Below are positions 1 to 11,237 of a stretch of DNA of 64,000 bases, piece after piece; the stretch's first letter is position 1, and each line of letters opens with the position of its first letter. The position numbers and the translations under genes are program-made. Origin of the DNA: Ehretia macrophylla (taxonomy: Eukaryota > Streptophyta > Magnoliopsida > Boraginales > Ehretiaceae). Below the pieces are notes generated by a model. That model worked only from the letters and a program-made list of their open reading frames with translations. It did no database searches and was not told the origin of the DNA. The DNA is taken from positions 5,507,268 to 5,571,267 of the forward strand of contig CM075780.1 in NCBI GenBank assembly GCA_037974665.1, read 5' to 3'.

Positions 1-410
1 CAGTGGAATTGCATAAAACTGTCCAGATCTGCACACATTTCAATACTTGTCGTTTTTGAGGTCCTTAGGGTCAGATTTAGCCTTAGTCCATTTCTGACAA
101 AAATGTCCAGAACCGAAAAATATAGAAGCACACCAAATTTTATGCATTTTGGATATCATTTACTAAGTCAAAACTGGTTCGTTCCACAAAGTCAGTGAAT
201 CTGCCAAAACTTGCTTCATTTTTCCAGACTTCCAGATTTGGACACATTTTAATGATTTGCCATTTTGAGGACCTTAGAGTTAAAATTAGCTTTGGCATAT
301 TTCTTCGAAAAATGTTCAAAACTGGCAAAACTAGTAACCTGATAATTTTCATCCATTTTCAACAACATTTACCTATCCAAACTCACATCGCAACAACAAG
401 ACAGAGAGCT
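1..410 (-). repeat. LTR-internal imperfect direct repeat (about 200 bp x 2)
   Basis: Positions 1-196 and about 197-410 are two diverged copies of the same segment. Both begin CAGTG, continue with a CACATTT..AAT block, then a GAGG.CCTTAG.GT block, then a run of A ending in a TGTCC/TGTTC motif. The same pair occurs in every LTR of this family in the window. Confidence 0.6.
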
Positions 411-1435
411 GTCGTAAACCCAATTTCATCTATCATCACCATCTAGCCAAAAGCCTTGCCATGCATGGTTGTAAAAGCTTATGAACACACATATATCTCA
501 AGTACAGAAGCAAAGACAAACATTTAAGAGCATGCATGTGGATTTTTGAAATATTTTCAAGAAGTTTTAGCCCTCACCTTATCAAAACAACAAGAAGATG
601 CACAAAACTTTGATGAAGCACAAGGTTGACTCCTTTCCTTGCTTAGCCGAGGCACCAACTCGATTTTCTCTATTTTTCCTAGCTTAGTGACCAAGTTCTT
701 AGTAGGTGCATGTGGTTAGAAGAAGAAGAAAAGAAATGGAAGCTACCAAACTCACCTAGGCCAAAATGGTTGCTCAAGGAGCTTGCATGTGTGATTCTTG
801 CAACCTAGCTTGCTTAGTCGAGTACCTTACCTTCTTGCTTGCCTTGATGAACCATGGTGTGATGAAGACAAGCTAAGGAGTGTAGAAACTCAGCCAAAGC
901 CGAGAGACAGAGAGAGAAGAATGAGAGGGAGAGAGAGAAATGTGAGGAAGAAAGAAGAATGAAGTGAAAAATGAAAGGCTTTGAAGGGATAGATGCAAAT
1001 GTCGGCCTTGGGCATAGAAATTCAGATTTTTGTGTCTTCAAGAAGCATTTTGAAATTCCTAGCATGGGAAAGAAGCATTATGTCGAGATTTGGAGGCTTT
1101 GGTGGAGTTTTTTGAGATGAATTTTTTATGCAATGTGTCATAGATTGTCATAGGATTGTCTAGATTTAATTTGAATTATGCAAAGCATTGCTAAATGATC
1201 CCATGTGGTCGGCCAAGGCTAGTGCTAGGATCTGAATTTTTGTCATCTATTGGAGTATTATTTAATTGTGTGTTGAAAGTGCAAAAGAATAAGGAATAAA
1301 GAATAAGGAATGTCTAGCTTTTGTGAGATTTTGTCTTCTAGTGGGTTGAATTAGTAATTTAATATTAGTTAGTGGGATTTGTAGGATTAATTATTGATCT
1401 AGTGCTTCGTGTAAGATGCTTTCTAGATTAGCGTG

Positions 1436-1650
1436 AGGGCACGCTTTCCTAGGTCTAGGGCATGCACTACGAGGTAGGGCATGAACTACGAGACGAATGC
1501 ACGTTTTCCAAGAAAATGCACGCAACTCTAAATGAATGCACGTAATTCAATGCAAGGCACACAAAACGAAACACGATTCTTAAACTTAAGTCAAGGCACG
1601 CAAATCTAGGTTAGGGCACACGAAATGAGGTATCACACGCAAATCGAGGT
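1436..1650 (-). repeat. Degenerate short tandem repeats near the LTR 5' end
   Basis: There are about nine to ten imperfect copies of a 20-25 bp motif with core GGCACG/GGGCAC followed by an A-rich or TACGAG tail (seen on the plus strand). It lies just inside the LTR start, where U3 is expected. An expanded version is in the solo LTR at 47010-47430. Confidence 0.55.
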
Positions 1651-1661
1651 CGGGCCTCACA

Positions 1662-1674
1662 TCCTCCCCTCCTT
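1662..1674 (-). promoter_or_regulatory. Polypurine tract of element 1
   Basis: On the minus strand it reads AAGGAGGGGAGGA, directly 5' of the LTR TG. It is preceded by ACGAAATTCTTTT, a context typical of plant chromovirus elements. It would prime plus-strand DNA synthesis. Confidence 0.85.
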
Positions 1675-3377
1675 AAAAGAATTTCGTCCCAAAATTCATT
1701 CTTACCTATTGAGGTCAGTTAGATGGGTTCTGGCCATTGATATTTCTACTCCGGGCCGATGCTCGCTCCATGATCCCCTTTTCCAAAACTAATTCACTTC
1801 CAAACTTTCTCCAATTGTTAATTCGGTGTGACCCCTACTTTTGTAGTTCGTTCCTTTGAACAACTCTATTCTCCATTTGATCTTAAGGTCAAGTTCATTA
1901 ACTAAGGTTAGAATCTTTATATATAGTCATCAAAGCTGCATCGGTATTCTAACTATATAACTATAACTCCAAAATCATGACTTATGTCGTGTCGATTTGC
2001 ACTCATATCTCAAAAGGAATATCCCAATAATACCACGATCCTAGGGTGACATACACTAATTTCAATATGATAAATCTATATCTGATTTACATACCATGTC
2101 AACTACTTCAATCTGTTATCACATAGGCCATACACAGATTATGGATCATTTCACAATACGACCCTATTTTCAGGAAGAACTCTTCCAAACAAACTAATCC
2201 ATTTCAAGTCGTCATCTATCAATAGTATCATAGTCTTTTTTATCTCATAAGTACATTAGATTAGCAAATCTTCTAGTGACTAGTCTCCAAGTTACAGGCT
2301 CCTATTCACTAACCTCCTTTCCCGGCTTTGTTAATCTTCACGCTCGTAATCAACGAGAAAGACCGTTGAGATTCGTTAAACTCAACTCTAAGGCTTATTA
2401 AGTACCACCAACAAACTGCCGTCAAAATTGCATGTGTAAACTAATCATGTGGTACTCATTCAATTCTTCAAGTAAGTTTCATTAGCTTGTGACCCACAAT
2501 TTATTTCTTTATTCAAATCTCTGTCTTCAAGTTATGAAGCTCCATAATTTCTTTTAATCTTAATCAAGACTCCTAAAGCGAATGGTTTTAACCTCAAACA
2601 AATTTTACTCACCTCAATCCAAGTTTACGTCATACTTAAGAAGATAATGGTCCCACTTACTTAGCGACCTAGTCATTCTTTCGAACACTTAATACCCGTC
2701 AATATATCTTCAACAGTAATGCTACTAAGCTGGGGTTATAGCCACGTAAGCGATATCAATGTTCCACTAGGTTACCGGTCGTACAACAATAATCCTAGGA
2801 CTATAAATGGGTACCGGAATGATCTAGCTCATAGGATACTTACCATACTAACCCAAGTAGCTTGTTACATGAAATAACTTCAAGGCTGTATCAACATAAG
2901 AATTATGACCACGAGGCATCCTTCAATATAACCTAATAGAACTTCAAAAGTAATCAACCACTCATCTAACTATCACTACAAGATTTGTCCTCTATTCAAC
3001 AACCACAACTCGAAGTCCGCCAATTGCTATTCAACAACCACAACTCGAAATCCGCCAACCGCTAGTTTCTAGACGTGAAACGGTGCACTTAAATATGGTT
3101 GTCTAACAACAGTCTCTTGGGTCATCATGACTCTGATTCATATTTATTCTAACTATGTGGAATCTTACTCTCCCCATTCACATGTTCAATTAGCTACGAG
3201 CATCAAGACTGGTTGACCTTATGTCTTAGGGTTTACTATCATCATGCTCGCGTTTTACTTCCGTTATATAAAGCAATCTCTTTACTTGCATGACAATACG
3301 TTGTTTCTAAGGAAATGCACATAAAGGATGGATGATACTGAGGTCAAGTAATATTTTCTTAATAGGTAAATTTACCT
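1675..3377. other. Element 1 internal non-coding stretch
   Basis: This 1.7-kb stretch lies between the gag stop and the polypurine tract, where pol would normally be. No frame of useful length and no protease, reverse transcriptase or integrase motif can be seen on either strand. A 30-bp block is repeated near 2996 and 3032 (core CAACCACAACTCGAA). It is either badly decayed pol or unrelated filler. Confidence 0.6.
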
Positions 3378-4088
3378 TCAACCGTGGTTACTGCTAGCAA
3401 TTTGGGCACGATTCTTTTGCCACCTTGGACATTCCTTGACGAGATGTTGATCACTCCCACATCCTTTGCATTTACCAGACCTCTTCCAACATTGGGCCTT
3501 CGTGTGCCCCTTCTTGTTGCAATAGTTACATGTATCAGAATGGGGTTTAATCGTGCCTCTCAATGTGACATGACTAAATTGGTTGACTATGGTACCCGAT
3601 TGTAATCTGTTAGTAGCTGCCTTCCCCGAATTCTGGCCTTGACCCTGGGTACTCCCTCTCGTAGCCTGTCCTTGCACCCTCTGTCGTTTTGGGCATTCCT
3701 TGACCTTATGTTGATTGCTACCGCAACCGATACACCTTCCTGTTTTCCTACAACAGTTAATCTCCAAATGACCTCTACGTGCACAGTGAGTACAACATGG
3801 GATCAGAGTAGTAGTAACACCTCCATAAGGGCCTCGAGCTACAGGAATATCTAAACCACCCTGGCAGACTTTCTCGACAGGTAGCTGCTCCAGGCTCTGT
3901 ACTTGACTCGGTTGACTCGACCCTGCCACTTCCTGACTCTTTCCTCCCTCAGCTTTTATTGCCTCGAAAAGAACTTCACCATAGGTAAGAAACTGAAAAG
4001 GAGCCAATCTATTTTGAATCTCGGATCTCAGCCCGTGAATAAATCTCTGGATCTTTTTTCTCAGTAGTCTGTACCATTTCCGGAGCAT
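3378..4088 (-). pseudogene. gag: Retrotransposon gag, 3' part, with four CCHC zinc knuckles
   Basis: The open frame is 236 codons, but its apparent Met lies in the target-site duplication of the nested insertion and is not a real start. Residues 11-45 (KKIQRFIHGLR, then LAPFQFLTYGE) match the conserved C-terminal part of the Ty3/gypsy capsid domain. Four C-x2-C-x4-H-x4-C knuckles follow: C99-C112, C119-C132, C187-C200 and C207-C220. The first and third are alike, as are the second and fourth (GCGSxQHxVKECP), so a two-knuckle module has been duplicated 88 residues apart. One knuckle is usual for this family. The protein would bind element RNA in virus-like particles. The conserved reading shifts frame at a T6 run (4054-4059, plus strand), so the gene is broken by both a frameshift and the insertion. 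Confidence 0.85.
4084..4088. repeat. Target-site duplication, left copy (AGCAT)
   Basis: It is identical to 11233-11237 and flanks the nested element exactly. Confidence 0.95.
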
Positions 4089-6678
4089 TGTGATAACCAG
4101 AACCCGGCATGCATTTAATGGTATTTAATTGCATTTAATTAAGTGTTATCTTAAATGTTAGCATTGAATTTTGTGTTTATTTTTAGTTAAACATCCATTT
4201 CTAGCATTATTTCATATTTCTTTTAGAAGTAATTAAATAATACTTGAGTTAATTATTTTAACGGAATATCAACTACTTTTCATATTTATGTTAATCGGTT
4301 TTATTTTTCTTGCATCTTAATGCTCGGTTTTCAATTAAATGAGAAGTAGTTCTGAGCCGGAGTAAATTTTGAACTATGTTACTTTTTAAAAATTATATTT
4401 TCTTAAATTCTTTGAGATTTAATTGTTATTCTTTTATTGTCGCAAAGTGCATTGCATTTCGAGAGCGATAGTTAGGAAATGATTTCTAGTCCTCAGCAAA
4501 TAGTGAAAACTAGTGTTTGGTGTTTTAATTTTAGTAGTTTAATTGTTATTAACTGGAATTGGATTTATGTTAGTTGTTTTAGCTTTAAAAATGCATAAAA
4601 TGAGCTTATTTGACCAATTTTTAAGCGGGTTGACCAAGCCTTGACCATTTGACCATTGTCATCTTTTTATTTAAGCATGAAATAAGAGAACAAAGGAGCA
4701 AAAATCAGAAAAAAAGAAGCCATGGCCGAAACCATGGAGGAAAAAGAAAAAAAACATTTCAACTTCAAACTTCAATTTCTTCGCGAGAGATTGTGCGGGG
4801 TGGTTTCCGAGGCATCCAGCGTGGTTTTCCTAGCGTCTAGGAGCGTCTAAGGAAAGGGTTTCATCGTTATTTGTGCATTTGAATAATTTATGTATAAACT
4901 TTAATTTTTGGAAATTATGCATAGACTGTTATTTTATCCATTTTGATGCTTAAAGAATGTTCCTTGTTGATTGTAGAACATGTATTTATAGCTTTTTAGC
5001 ATTTTCTGCTGTTGAAAATTGAAATTGCAAGTTAAATTGATAAATGAATAGTAAATTGTGAATAGTAAACCCCCGTTTCGATGAAGTTGCTCTGTTATGC
5101 GTTCTATTGATGTAGGAAGGTGCTAGATATGCTAGAATGCCTAATTGTGTGGTTTAACTGGATTGTGTAATGGAAAAATAGAGAAAAATGGCTTAGTAAA
5201 AGTTGGGGTCGTTTAGGTCGAGTTTGGCATTTTATCGTTTTGCGTGATGGCATTGTCTCGGGAGGCCATGGAAGCACTTTTGGTGTGGTTATGGCGTTGG
5301 TTGGGTGTTTGGTTTGGGTAGCGGTAGTTCAAATGAGCAAAGGGGGAAATCGGGGCCTTGCGTGAATTCTAGGGTTACGTGGGGTTTCCGGGTCTTTAGA
5401 CGTGCCTTATAGTGACCTACGAGGATTGGTGAAGTCGGTTTCTAAAACTCGTGGCTCGTTTGAAAGTAGTAGTGTTTTGAAAGTTGAGGTCATTTTGTGA
5501 TTTTGTGTGTTTTCATAGTATAATGCCTATAGAATGCTTAATAATGTTTGTTATGCTTGTTAAAGTTGATTATGATTGAATTTGTGTATCAATTGTTGAA
5601 AATGCTTGTTGGTGTTGTTCTTGTTACTTAATTAATTGTAGTTGCTTATTGTGTGTTTATTGTATCGCCTGTTGTTACTGACTTGCACTTCAGTGCCTTG
5701 CTCGATTATTGTTAAATAGCTTGTATTGCATTGCATAAGTGTCAAGCGCGTGAGTGACGGGCCTCTCTAGGTAGCCTCGAGTTGCCAGTGTTGGTTGCTC
5801 TAGCTCCGTGTCCTATTCCTTTTTCTCGCTTGGGTTGCCGCCCAGGGAGTTTTGGGTCATAGAATTGACAGAGTATGTCCGGAGTACTCTAACGGAAGTT
5901 ATAAGGTGGGTGAGCCGGCGTGTCATCGTTAAAGTCATCGAAATCATGATCGGTACATTACTCGCTCGAGTGAACCATAGCCTTCAGAGTGTGGTATAGC
6001 TTTGAATGGTTGTGTTAATGCTTTCTTTAATTGTTTATTGTATTGTCGTGTATATTGAATGCCTTCTTATTGATTATATTGCTTAACTGTGCCTATTTGC
6101 ATTGCACGAACTTCTTTCTCTCCACCTCGATATATGTCTCGCCCTCACTGAATATACATGTTGTGTATACTCAAAGTTGTAAAGATGTATGCTTTCATGT
6201 ATTGTATGTATTTAATGTCAAAAGGAATGTAATTTAAGTTTCATTAGATTATTGAAGTAGTTTGATAAGTTAGATTATGTATCTAGTTGGTATAGCTTAA
6301 CTTTAATGCATGGTTGTAATGTCCAAAGGAAAAGAGTTAGAATGGTATGATAGTCTATTTTATGCAATAAGTTAGAATGGTTTAATTGTCAAGCATGAAT
6401 GTACTTGTAAAAAATGTGAAGAGGTAGGTTAGTCTGTAAACTGGAAATGTATATTTGCTTGTGATTGCTTGCTGAGAACAAGGCTCGGATGGCCTTGAGG
6501 TGGTTGAATGTTTGGACATGGTATTGGTCCACTTATATGCTGTCGCAGGTTTGCTTTTTGCCTAGAAACAGGGGAGACTCCGTCCGTTTTCCCTAAAACT
6601 TTTGTCCGGGTTTGGAATTGGGTTGTGATTAGATTGATTGATAGAACTCCCGGTCTCGAGAGGGAACGGGGTGTTACA
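4089..6678 (+). mobile_element. 5' LTR of element 2
   Basis: It is 2590 bp and closely similar to the 3' LTR. It has about 20 bp extra near 4120 (a repeat of TTTAAT motifs). It lacks a segment equivalent to 10618-10727, the junction being at 6173/6174 just after a conserved hairpin. At about 4852 the splice-donor-like AAGGTGAGG of the other copy reads AAGGAAAGG. So this copy has lost both donor and acceptor of the putative LTR intron. Confidence 0.92.
6149..6173 (+). other. Conserved LTR hairpin (element 2, 5' LTR)
   Basis: TGAATATAC pairs with GTATACTCA around a 7-nt loop, with one A-C mismatch. It is preceded by GCCCTCAC. The usual acceptor-like CAGG after it is deleted in this copy. Confidence 0.55.
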
Positions 6679-6680
6679 GG

Positions 6681-6692
6681 TGGTATCAGAGC
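6681..6692 (+). promoter_or_regulatory. Primer-binding site, tRNA-iMet (element 2)
   Basis: TGGTATCAGAGC lies two bases after the 5' LTR. It is complementary to the 3' end of plant initiator tRNA-Met and would prime minus-strand DNA synthesis. Confidence 0.9.
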
Positions 6693-8535
6693 TTGTTTAG
6701 CTCATAAGCCAGGATAGGGTCCTCGGTCTGGTGGGTAGTGGTCCTTGAATGTGTGCTTGTTAAGTGTGTCTTGAAAGTGTATGCTTGTATGTGAGATTGT
6801 GTGTCTTGACCTGAATGTGTGCTCCTATGTGATATAGTTATGTGTTATGTGTTAATTGTGTGCTAAATGAAGTGAAGTGTCTAGTTGTGCATTTAATTGA
6901 CCTATTGAATTGGCATCGTGAATTGAATCGACCTCGTGAATTGTTATTTGCTTGAAGTATTGCTTGTAATATGTGTCTTGGAATGTCTTGAATCGGTTAT
7001 GCCGTGATTTGAATTGATTATGTTGTGCTTGACTTGATTGTCATGCTTGAGTGACTTTGTTCAATAAACTCTTTTGTAAACTTGCTTGCATAATAGTTTA
7101 AGGCATGTGTATAAATGTTATATCTTGGCATTCATACATGTTCCGTGGAAATGGTAAGTAAGTCCTCTTTCTCCCCTGAAGAAGTGGTTCACAGCTGGCC
7201 TTTCAAGATGTATGGATTGGTAGGAAAATGAATGGCATTTAATTAGCCTTTATTTGGGAGTTGGTGTTTGCCTTTGGAGCTCGGTTATTGGCGAATCTCT
7301 AAGGTCATCCTCTGTGCTTAACAGTTGTGAAAGAGTAGTTTCCTTTTGAGGTTCTATTTGGCCGTTCTTTGGAGAGCATTCTTTGGTTTTCTTATTAGGT
7401 ATTCTTTGGAATCTTTTGTTGGCACTTCTCGGTGGACTTGGCTATTGGGATCTCAATCGGACTTACTGTATGGTATTATCTACGGCATATGAGTCTCGGT
7501 CTTTATTGGTGTGTTACTGGCAGCCTTATTGGAAATCCTTTAATGGCATTCTATAGAATTCTTGGTGGTCATTTATTTGGTACTTACTTATTGGGCAATC
7601 CTTGGTATTTTCTCACTGGAGCATTGTTTCGGGAATTTTCTTTAGTGTTCCTCAGTAGGTTTGGTATTTGGAATTCCTATCATACTTATTGTATAGTACT
7701 ACTTACGGTACTCTTTGGAATTCTTATTGGGCATTCTATTGGTATTTTCCTTATTGGCAAGGTTGTATGAAGTACTCACTTGGTAAACAGTGAAGAGGCC
7801 TCGGAGTTCGGTTTTGTATATTGTGCACCAGCTCGGTATTTTTCCTTAGGGTTTTCATCTAGCTGGGAAACTATATTTGTCATTCAACTTGATTGTCTTA
7901 TTGGGCACATTATATTTTCTCTGCTATCTCCTTTGACATTCTCCCAGCATTTGATAGCGATACTTAGAATCTAATTGGTTGTCCTAAGGGGTTATTATTT
8001 GGAAGGCTTCTTTGGAACTTTTGATGTATATTTAATTGGGCTTCTTAGTATTTTCTTCAGCACTCTTAACAGGGAATTCTTCTATGAAATTCATGACTAG
8101 CGGGGTATTTCTTTGGACCTCTGGATGGAACCTTTGTTTGAGCCTTTATTTGGCTTCTTGCTTGGGAATTCTCGCGCAGTAATAGTTGAACTTCTACTAA
8201 AGATTCGTGTATGGGGTATTCATTCGGTATTCTTCTTATCATTAATATGTGATGTGATTTTATCTACAGTATCTTTGCTTTAGTCTTTATTGGTATTATC
8301 TCGACGCTTTTGGTTGGAATTTATTCCTCTTCGGTATTCGTGTCAACAGGATTCTTGTGCGGTATCTACATTTGAGCCTTTATTCGGCATTACTACTTGG
8401 AATTTCTTCTTAAACTTCCCTATTGGTTATCTTGGTTAATATATTTGCTCAGCAGCTGATGAAGATTAGTCAGAGTTGGATTTCAGAGGATGCAGAGTTC
8501 TATTGGAAGAAGAATTGCGAGGACGCAATTGTTTT

Positions 8536-8548
8536 AAGGGGGGAAGGA
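8536..8548 (+). promoter_or_regulatory. Polypurine tract of element 2
   Basis: AAGGGGGGAAGGA lies immediately before the 3' LTR TG. Confidence 0.9.
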
Positions 8549-9295
8549 TGTGATAACCCGAACCCGGCATGCATTTAATTAAGTGTTATATTAAATGTTA
8601 GCATTGAATTTTGTGTTTATTTTTAGTTAAACATCCATTTCTAGCATTATTTCATATTTCTTTTAGAAGTAATTAAATAATACTTGAGTTAATTATTTTA
8701 ACGGAATATCAACTACTTTTCATATTTATGTTAATAGGTTTTATTTTTCTTGCATCTTAATGCTCGGTTTTCAATTAAATGAGAAGTAGTTCTGAGCCGG
8801 AGTAAATTTTGAACTATGTTACTTTTCAAAAATTATATTTTCTTAAATTCTTTGAGATTTAATTGTTATTCTTTTATTGTCGCAAAGTACATTGCATTTC
8901 GAGAGCGATAGTTAGTAAATGATTTCTAGTCCTCAGCAAATAATGAAAACTAGTGTTTGGTGTTTCAATTTTAGTAGTTTAATTGTTATTAACTAGAATT
9001 GGATTTATGTTAGTTGTTTTAGCTTTAAAAATGCATAAAATGAGCTTATTTGACCAATTTTTAAGTGGGTTGACCAAGCCTTGACCATTTGACCATTGTC
9101 ATCTTTTTATTTAAGCATGAAATAAGAGCACAAAGGAGCAAAAATCAGAAAAAAAGAAGAAGCCATGACCGAAACCATGGAGGAAAAAGAAAAAAAAACA
9201 TTTCAACTTCAAACTTCAATTTCTTCGCGAGAGCTTGTGCGGGGTGGTTTCCGAGGCATCCAGCGTGGTTTTCCTAGCGTCTAGGAGCGTCTAAG

Positions 9296-10638
9296 GTGAG
9301 GGTTTCATTGTTATTTGTGCATTTGAAAATTTTATGTCTAAACTTTAATTTTTGAAAATTATGCGTAGACTGTTATTTTATCTATTTTGTTGCTTAAAGA
9401 ATGTTCCTTGTTGATTGTAGAACATGTATTTATAGCTTTTTAGCATTTTATGCTGTTGAAAATTGAAATTGCAAGTTAAATTGATAAATGAATAGTAAAT
9501 TGTGAATAGTAAACTCCCGTTTCGATGAAGTTGCTCTGTTATGCGTTCTATTGATGTAGGAAGGTGCTAGATATGCTAGAATGCCTAAATGTGTGGTTTA
9601 ACTGGATTGTGTAATGGAAAAACGGAGAAAAATGGCTTAGTGAAAGTTGGGGTCGTTTAGGTCGAGTTTGGCATTTTATCGTTTTGCGTGATGGCATTGT
9701 CTCGGGAGGCCATGGAAGCACTTTTGGTGTGGTTATGGCGTTGGTTGGGTGTTTGGTTAGGGTAGCGGTAGTTCAAATGAGCAAAGGGGGAAATCGGGGC
9801 CTTGCGTGAATTCTAGGGTTAGGTGGGGTTTTCGGGTCTTTAGACGTGCCTTATAGTGACCTAGGAGGATTGGTGAAGACGGTTTCCAAAACTCGTGGCT
9901 CGTTTGAAAGTAGTAGCGTTTTTAAAGTTGGGGTCATTTTGTGATTTTGTGTGTTTTCTTATTATAATGCCTATAGAATGCTTAATAATGTTTGTTATGC
10001 TTGTTAAAGTTGATTATGATTGAATTTGTGTATCAATTGTTGAAAATGCTTGTTGGTGTTGTTCTTGTTACTTAATTGATTGTAGTTGCTAATTGTGTGT
10101 TTATTGTATCGCCTGTTGTTACTGACTTGCACTTCAGTGCCTTGCTCGATTATCGTTAAATAGCTTGTATTGCATTGCATAAGTGTAAGGCGCGTGAGTG
10201 ACGGGCCTCTCTGGGTAGCCTCGGGTTGCCAGTGTTGGTTGCTCTAGCTCCGTGTCCTATTCCCTTTTCTCGCTTGGGTTGCCGCCCAGGGAGTTTTGGG
10301 TTGTAGAATTGACAGAGTATGTCCGGAGTACTCTAACGGAAGTTATAAGGTGGGTGAGCCGGTGCGTCATCGTTAAAGTCATCGCAATCGTGATTAGTAC
10401 ATTACTCGCTCGAGTGAACCATAGCCTTCAGAGTGTGGTATAGCTTTGAATGGTTGTGTTAATGCTTTCATTAATTGTTTATTGTATTGTCGTGTATATT
10501 AAATGCCTTCTTATTGATTATATTGCTTAACTGTGCCTATTTGCATTGCACGAACTTCTTTCTCTCCACCTCGATATATGTCTCGCCCTCACTGAATATA
10601 CGTGTTGTGTATACTCACTCCTCACCACCACATTTCAG
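9296..10638 (+). other. Putative intron inside element 2 3' LTR
   Basis: The donor CTAAG/GTGAGGG and the acceptor CACATTTCAG/G fit plant splice-site consensus, and the same arrangement recurs in two other LTR groups. This is inferred from sequence only; no transcript evidence is available here. Confidence 0.35.
10593..10617 (+). other. Conserved LTR hairpin (element 2, 3' LTR)
   Basis: TGAATATAC pairs with GTATACTCA around loop GTGTTGT with one A-C mismatch. Flanks are GCCCTCAC and CTCC. The acceptor-like CAGG follows about 18 bases later. Confidence 0.6.
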
Positions 10639-11232
10639 GAAATGTCATGTTAGCTGGAAAGTTCGTGATTTCGCGAAAGTTCATGCTTGAAGAGTTGTCT
10701 TGCGTGCCTATGTGGCTTGAGTTGTCGAAGTTGTAAAGATGTATGCTTTCATGTATTGTATGTATTTAATGTCAAAAGGAATGTAATTTAAGTTTCATTA
10801 GATTATTGAAGTGGTTTGATAAGTTAGATTATGTATCTAGTTGGTATAGCTTAACTTTAATGCATGGTTGTAATGTCCAAAGGAAAAGAGTTAGAATGGT
10901 ATGATAGTCTATTTTATGCAATAAGTTAGAATGGTTTAATTGTCAAGCATGAATGTACTTGTAAAAAATGTGAAGAGGTAGGTTAGTCTGTAAACTGGAA
11001 ATGTATATTTGCTTGTGATTGCTTGTTGAGAACAAGGCTCGGATGGCCTTGAGGTGGTTGAATGTTTGGACATGGTATTGGTTCACTTATATGCTGTCGC
11101 AGGTTTACTTTTTGTCTAGAAACAGGGGAGACTCCGTCCGTTTTCCCTAAAAATTTTGTCCGGGTTTGGAATTGGGTTGTGATTAGATTGATTGATAGAA
11201 CTCCCGGTCTCGAGAGGGAATGGGGTGTTACA

Positions 11233-11237
11233 AGCAT
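11233..11237. repeat. Target-site duplication, right copy (AGCAT)
   Basis: It is identical to 4084-4088. Confidence 0.95.

Larger units (their letters stand above)
1..1661 (-). mobile_element. 3' LTR of element 1, start portion
   Basis: It begins (minus strand) at 1661 with TGTGAGGCC directly after the polypurine tract. It matches 13727-15379 of the 5' LTR almost base for base. The main indels are an extra 14 bp of an AAGAATAAGGAAT-type repeat near 1290-1310 and a GA tract about 6 bp shorter near 930. The rest of the LTR lies beyond the window. Confidence 0.9.
6679..8548 (+). other. Element 2 internal region without gag or pol
   Basis: After the primer site there is a leader rich in TGTG and TTGAAT motifs to about 7150. 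From about 7250 to 8450 the sequence is T-rich and made of degenerate short motifs (TTGG.ATTCTT.TTGG, GGTATT) at irregular 12-20 base steps. The longest frame, 7432-7770 (112 codons), is hydrophobic because T falls at second codon positions. I recognise no domain in it and think it is non-coding. The final 100 bp lead into the polypurine tract. Confidence 0.6.
4089..11232 (+). mobile_element. Element 2: pol-less LTR retrotransposon nested in element 1 gag
   Basis: Two LTRs (4089-6678 and 8549-11232) enclose only 1870 bp, with a primer site at the left and a polypurine tract at the right, so the orientation is plus. The LTRs start TGTGATAACC and end GGTGTTACA. The insertion duplicated AGCAT. 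No gag or pol frame is present, so it is non-autonomous (LARD-like). Its 3' end, from AAGAATTGCG to the polypurine tract, is nearly the same as in the pol-bearing element at the right end of the window. That suggests a related helper. Confidence 0.9.
8549..11232 (+). mobile_element. 3' LTR of element 2
   Basis: It is 2684 bp and the more complete copy. It keeps the AAG/GTGAGG donor-like site at 9296, a conserved block at 10245-10335 (CTCGCTTGGG, CCCAGGGAG), the hairpin at 10593-10617 and the acceptor-like TTTCAGG at 10634-10639. It ends GGTGTTACA, followed by the right AGCAT. Confidence 0.92.

Noticed and set aside
814..1065. A Ser/Leu/Phe-rich frame (also at 14531-14803) taken as a secreted peptide
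   Set aside because: It comes from a CT-rich low-complexity stretch of the LTR, probably untranslated leader.
1675..3377. Hidden pol coding region of element 1
   Set aside because: No reverse transcriptase, RNase H or integrase motif could be seen in any frame. A translated search against Ty3/gypsy pol would settle it.
7432..7770. A 112-codon hydrophobic frame taken as a membrane protein
   Set aside because: It lies in a T-rich degenerate-motif zone, which gives hydrophobic codons by composition. There is no signal, domain or known relative.
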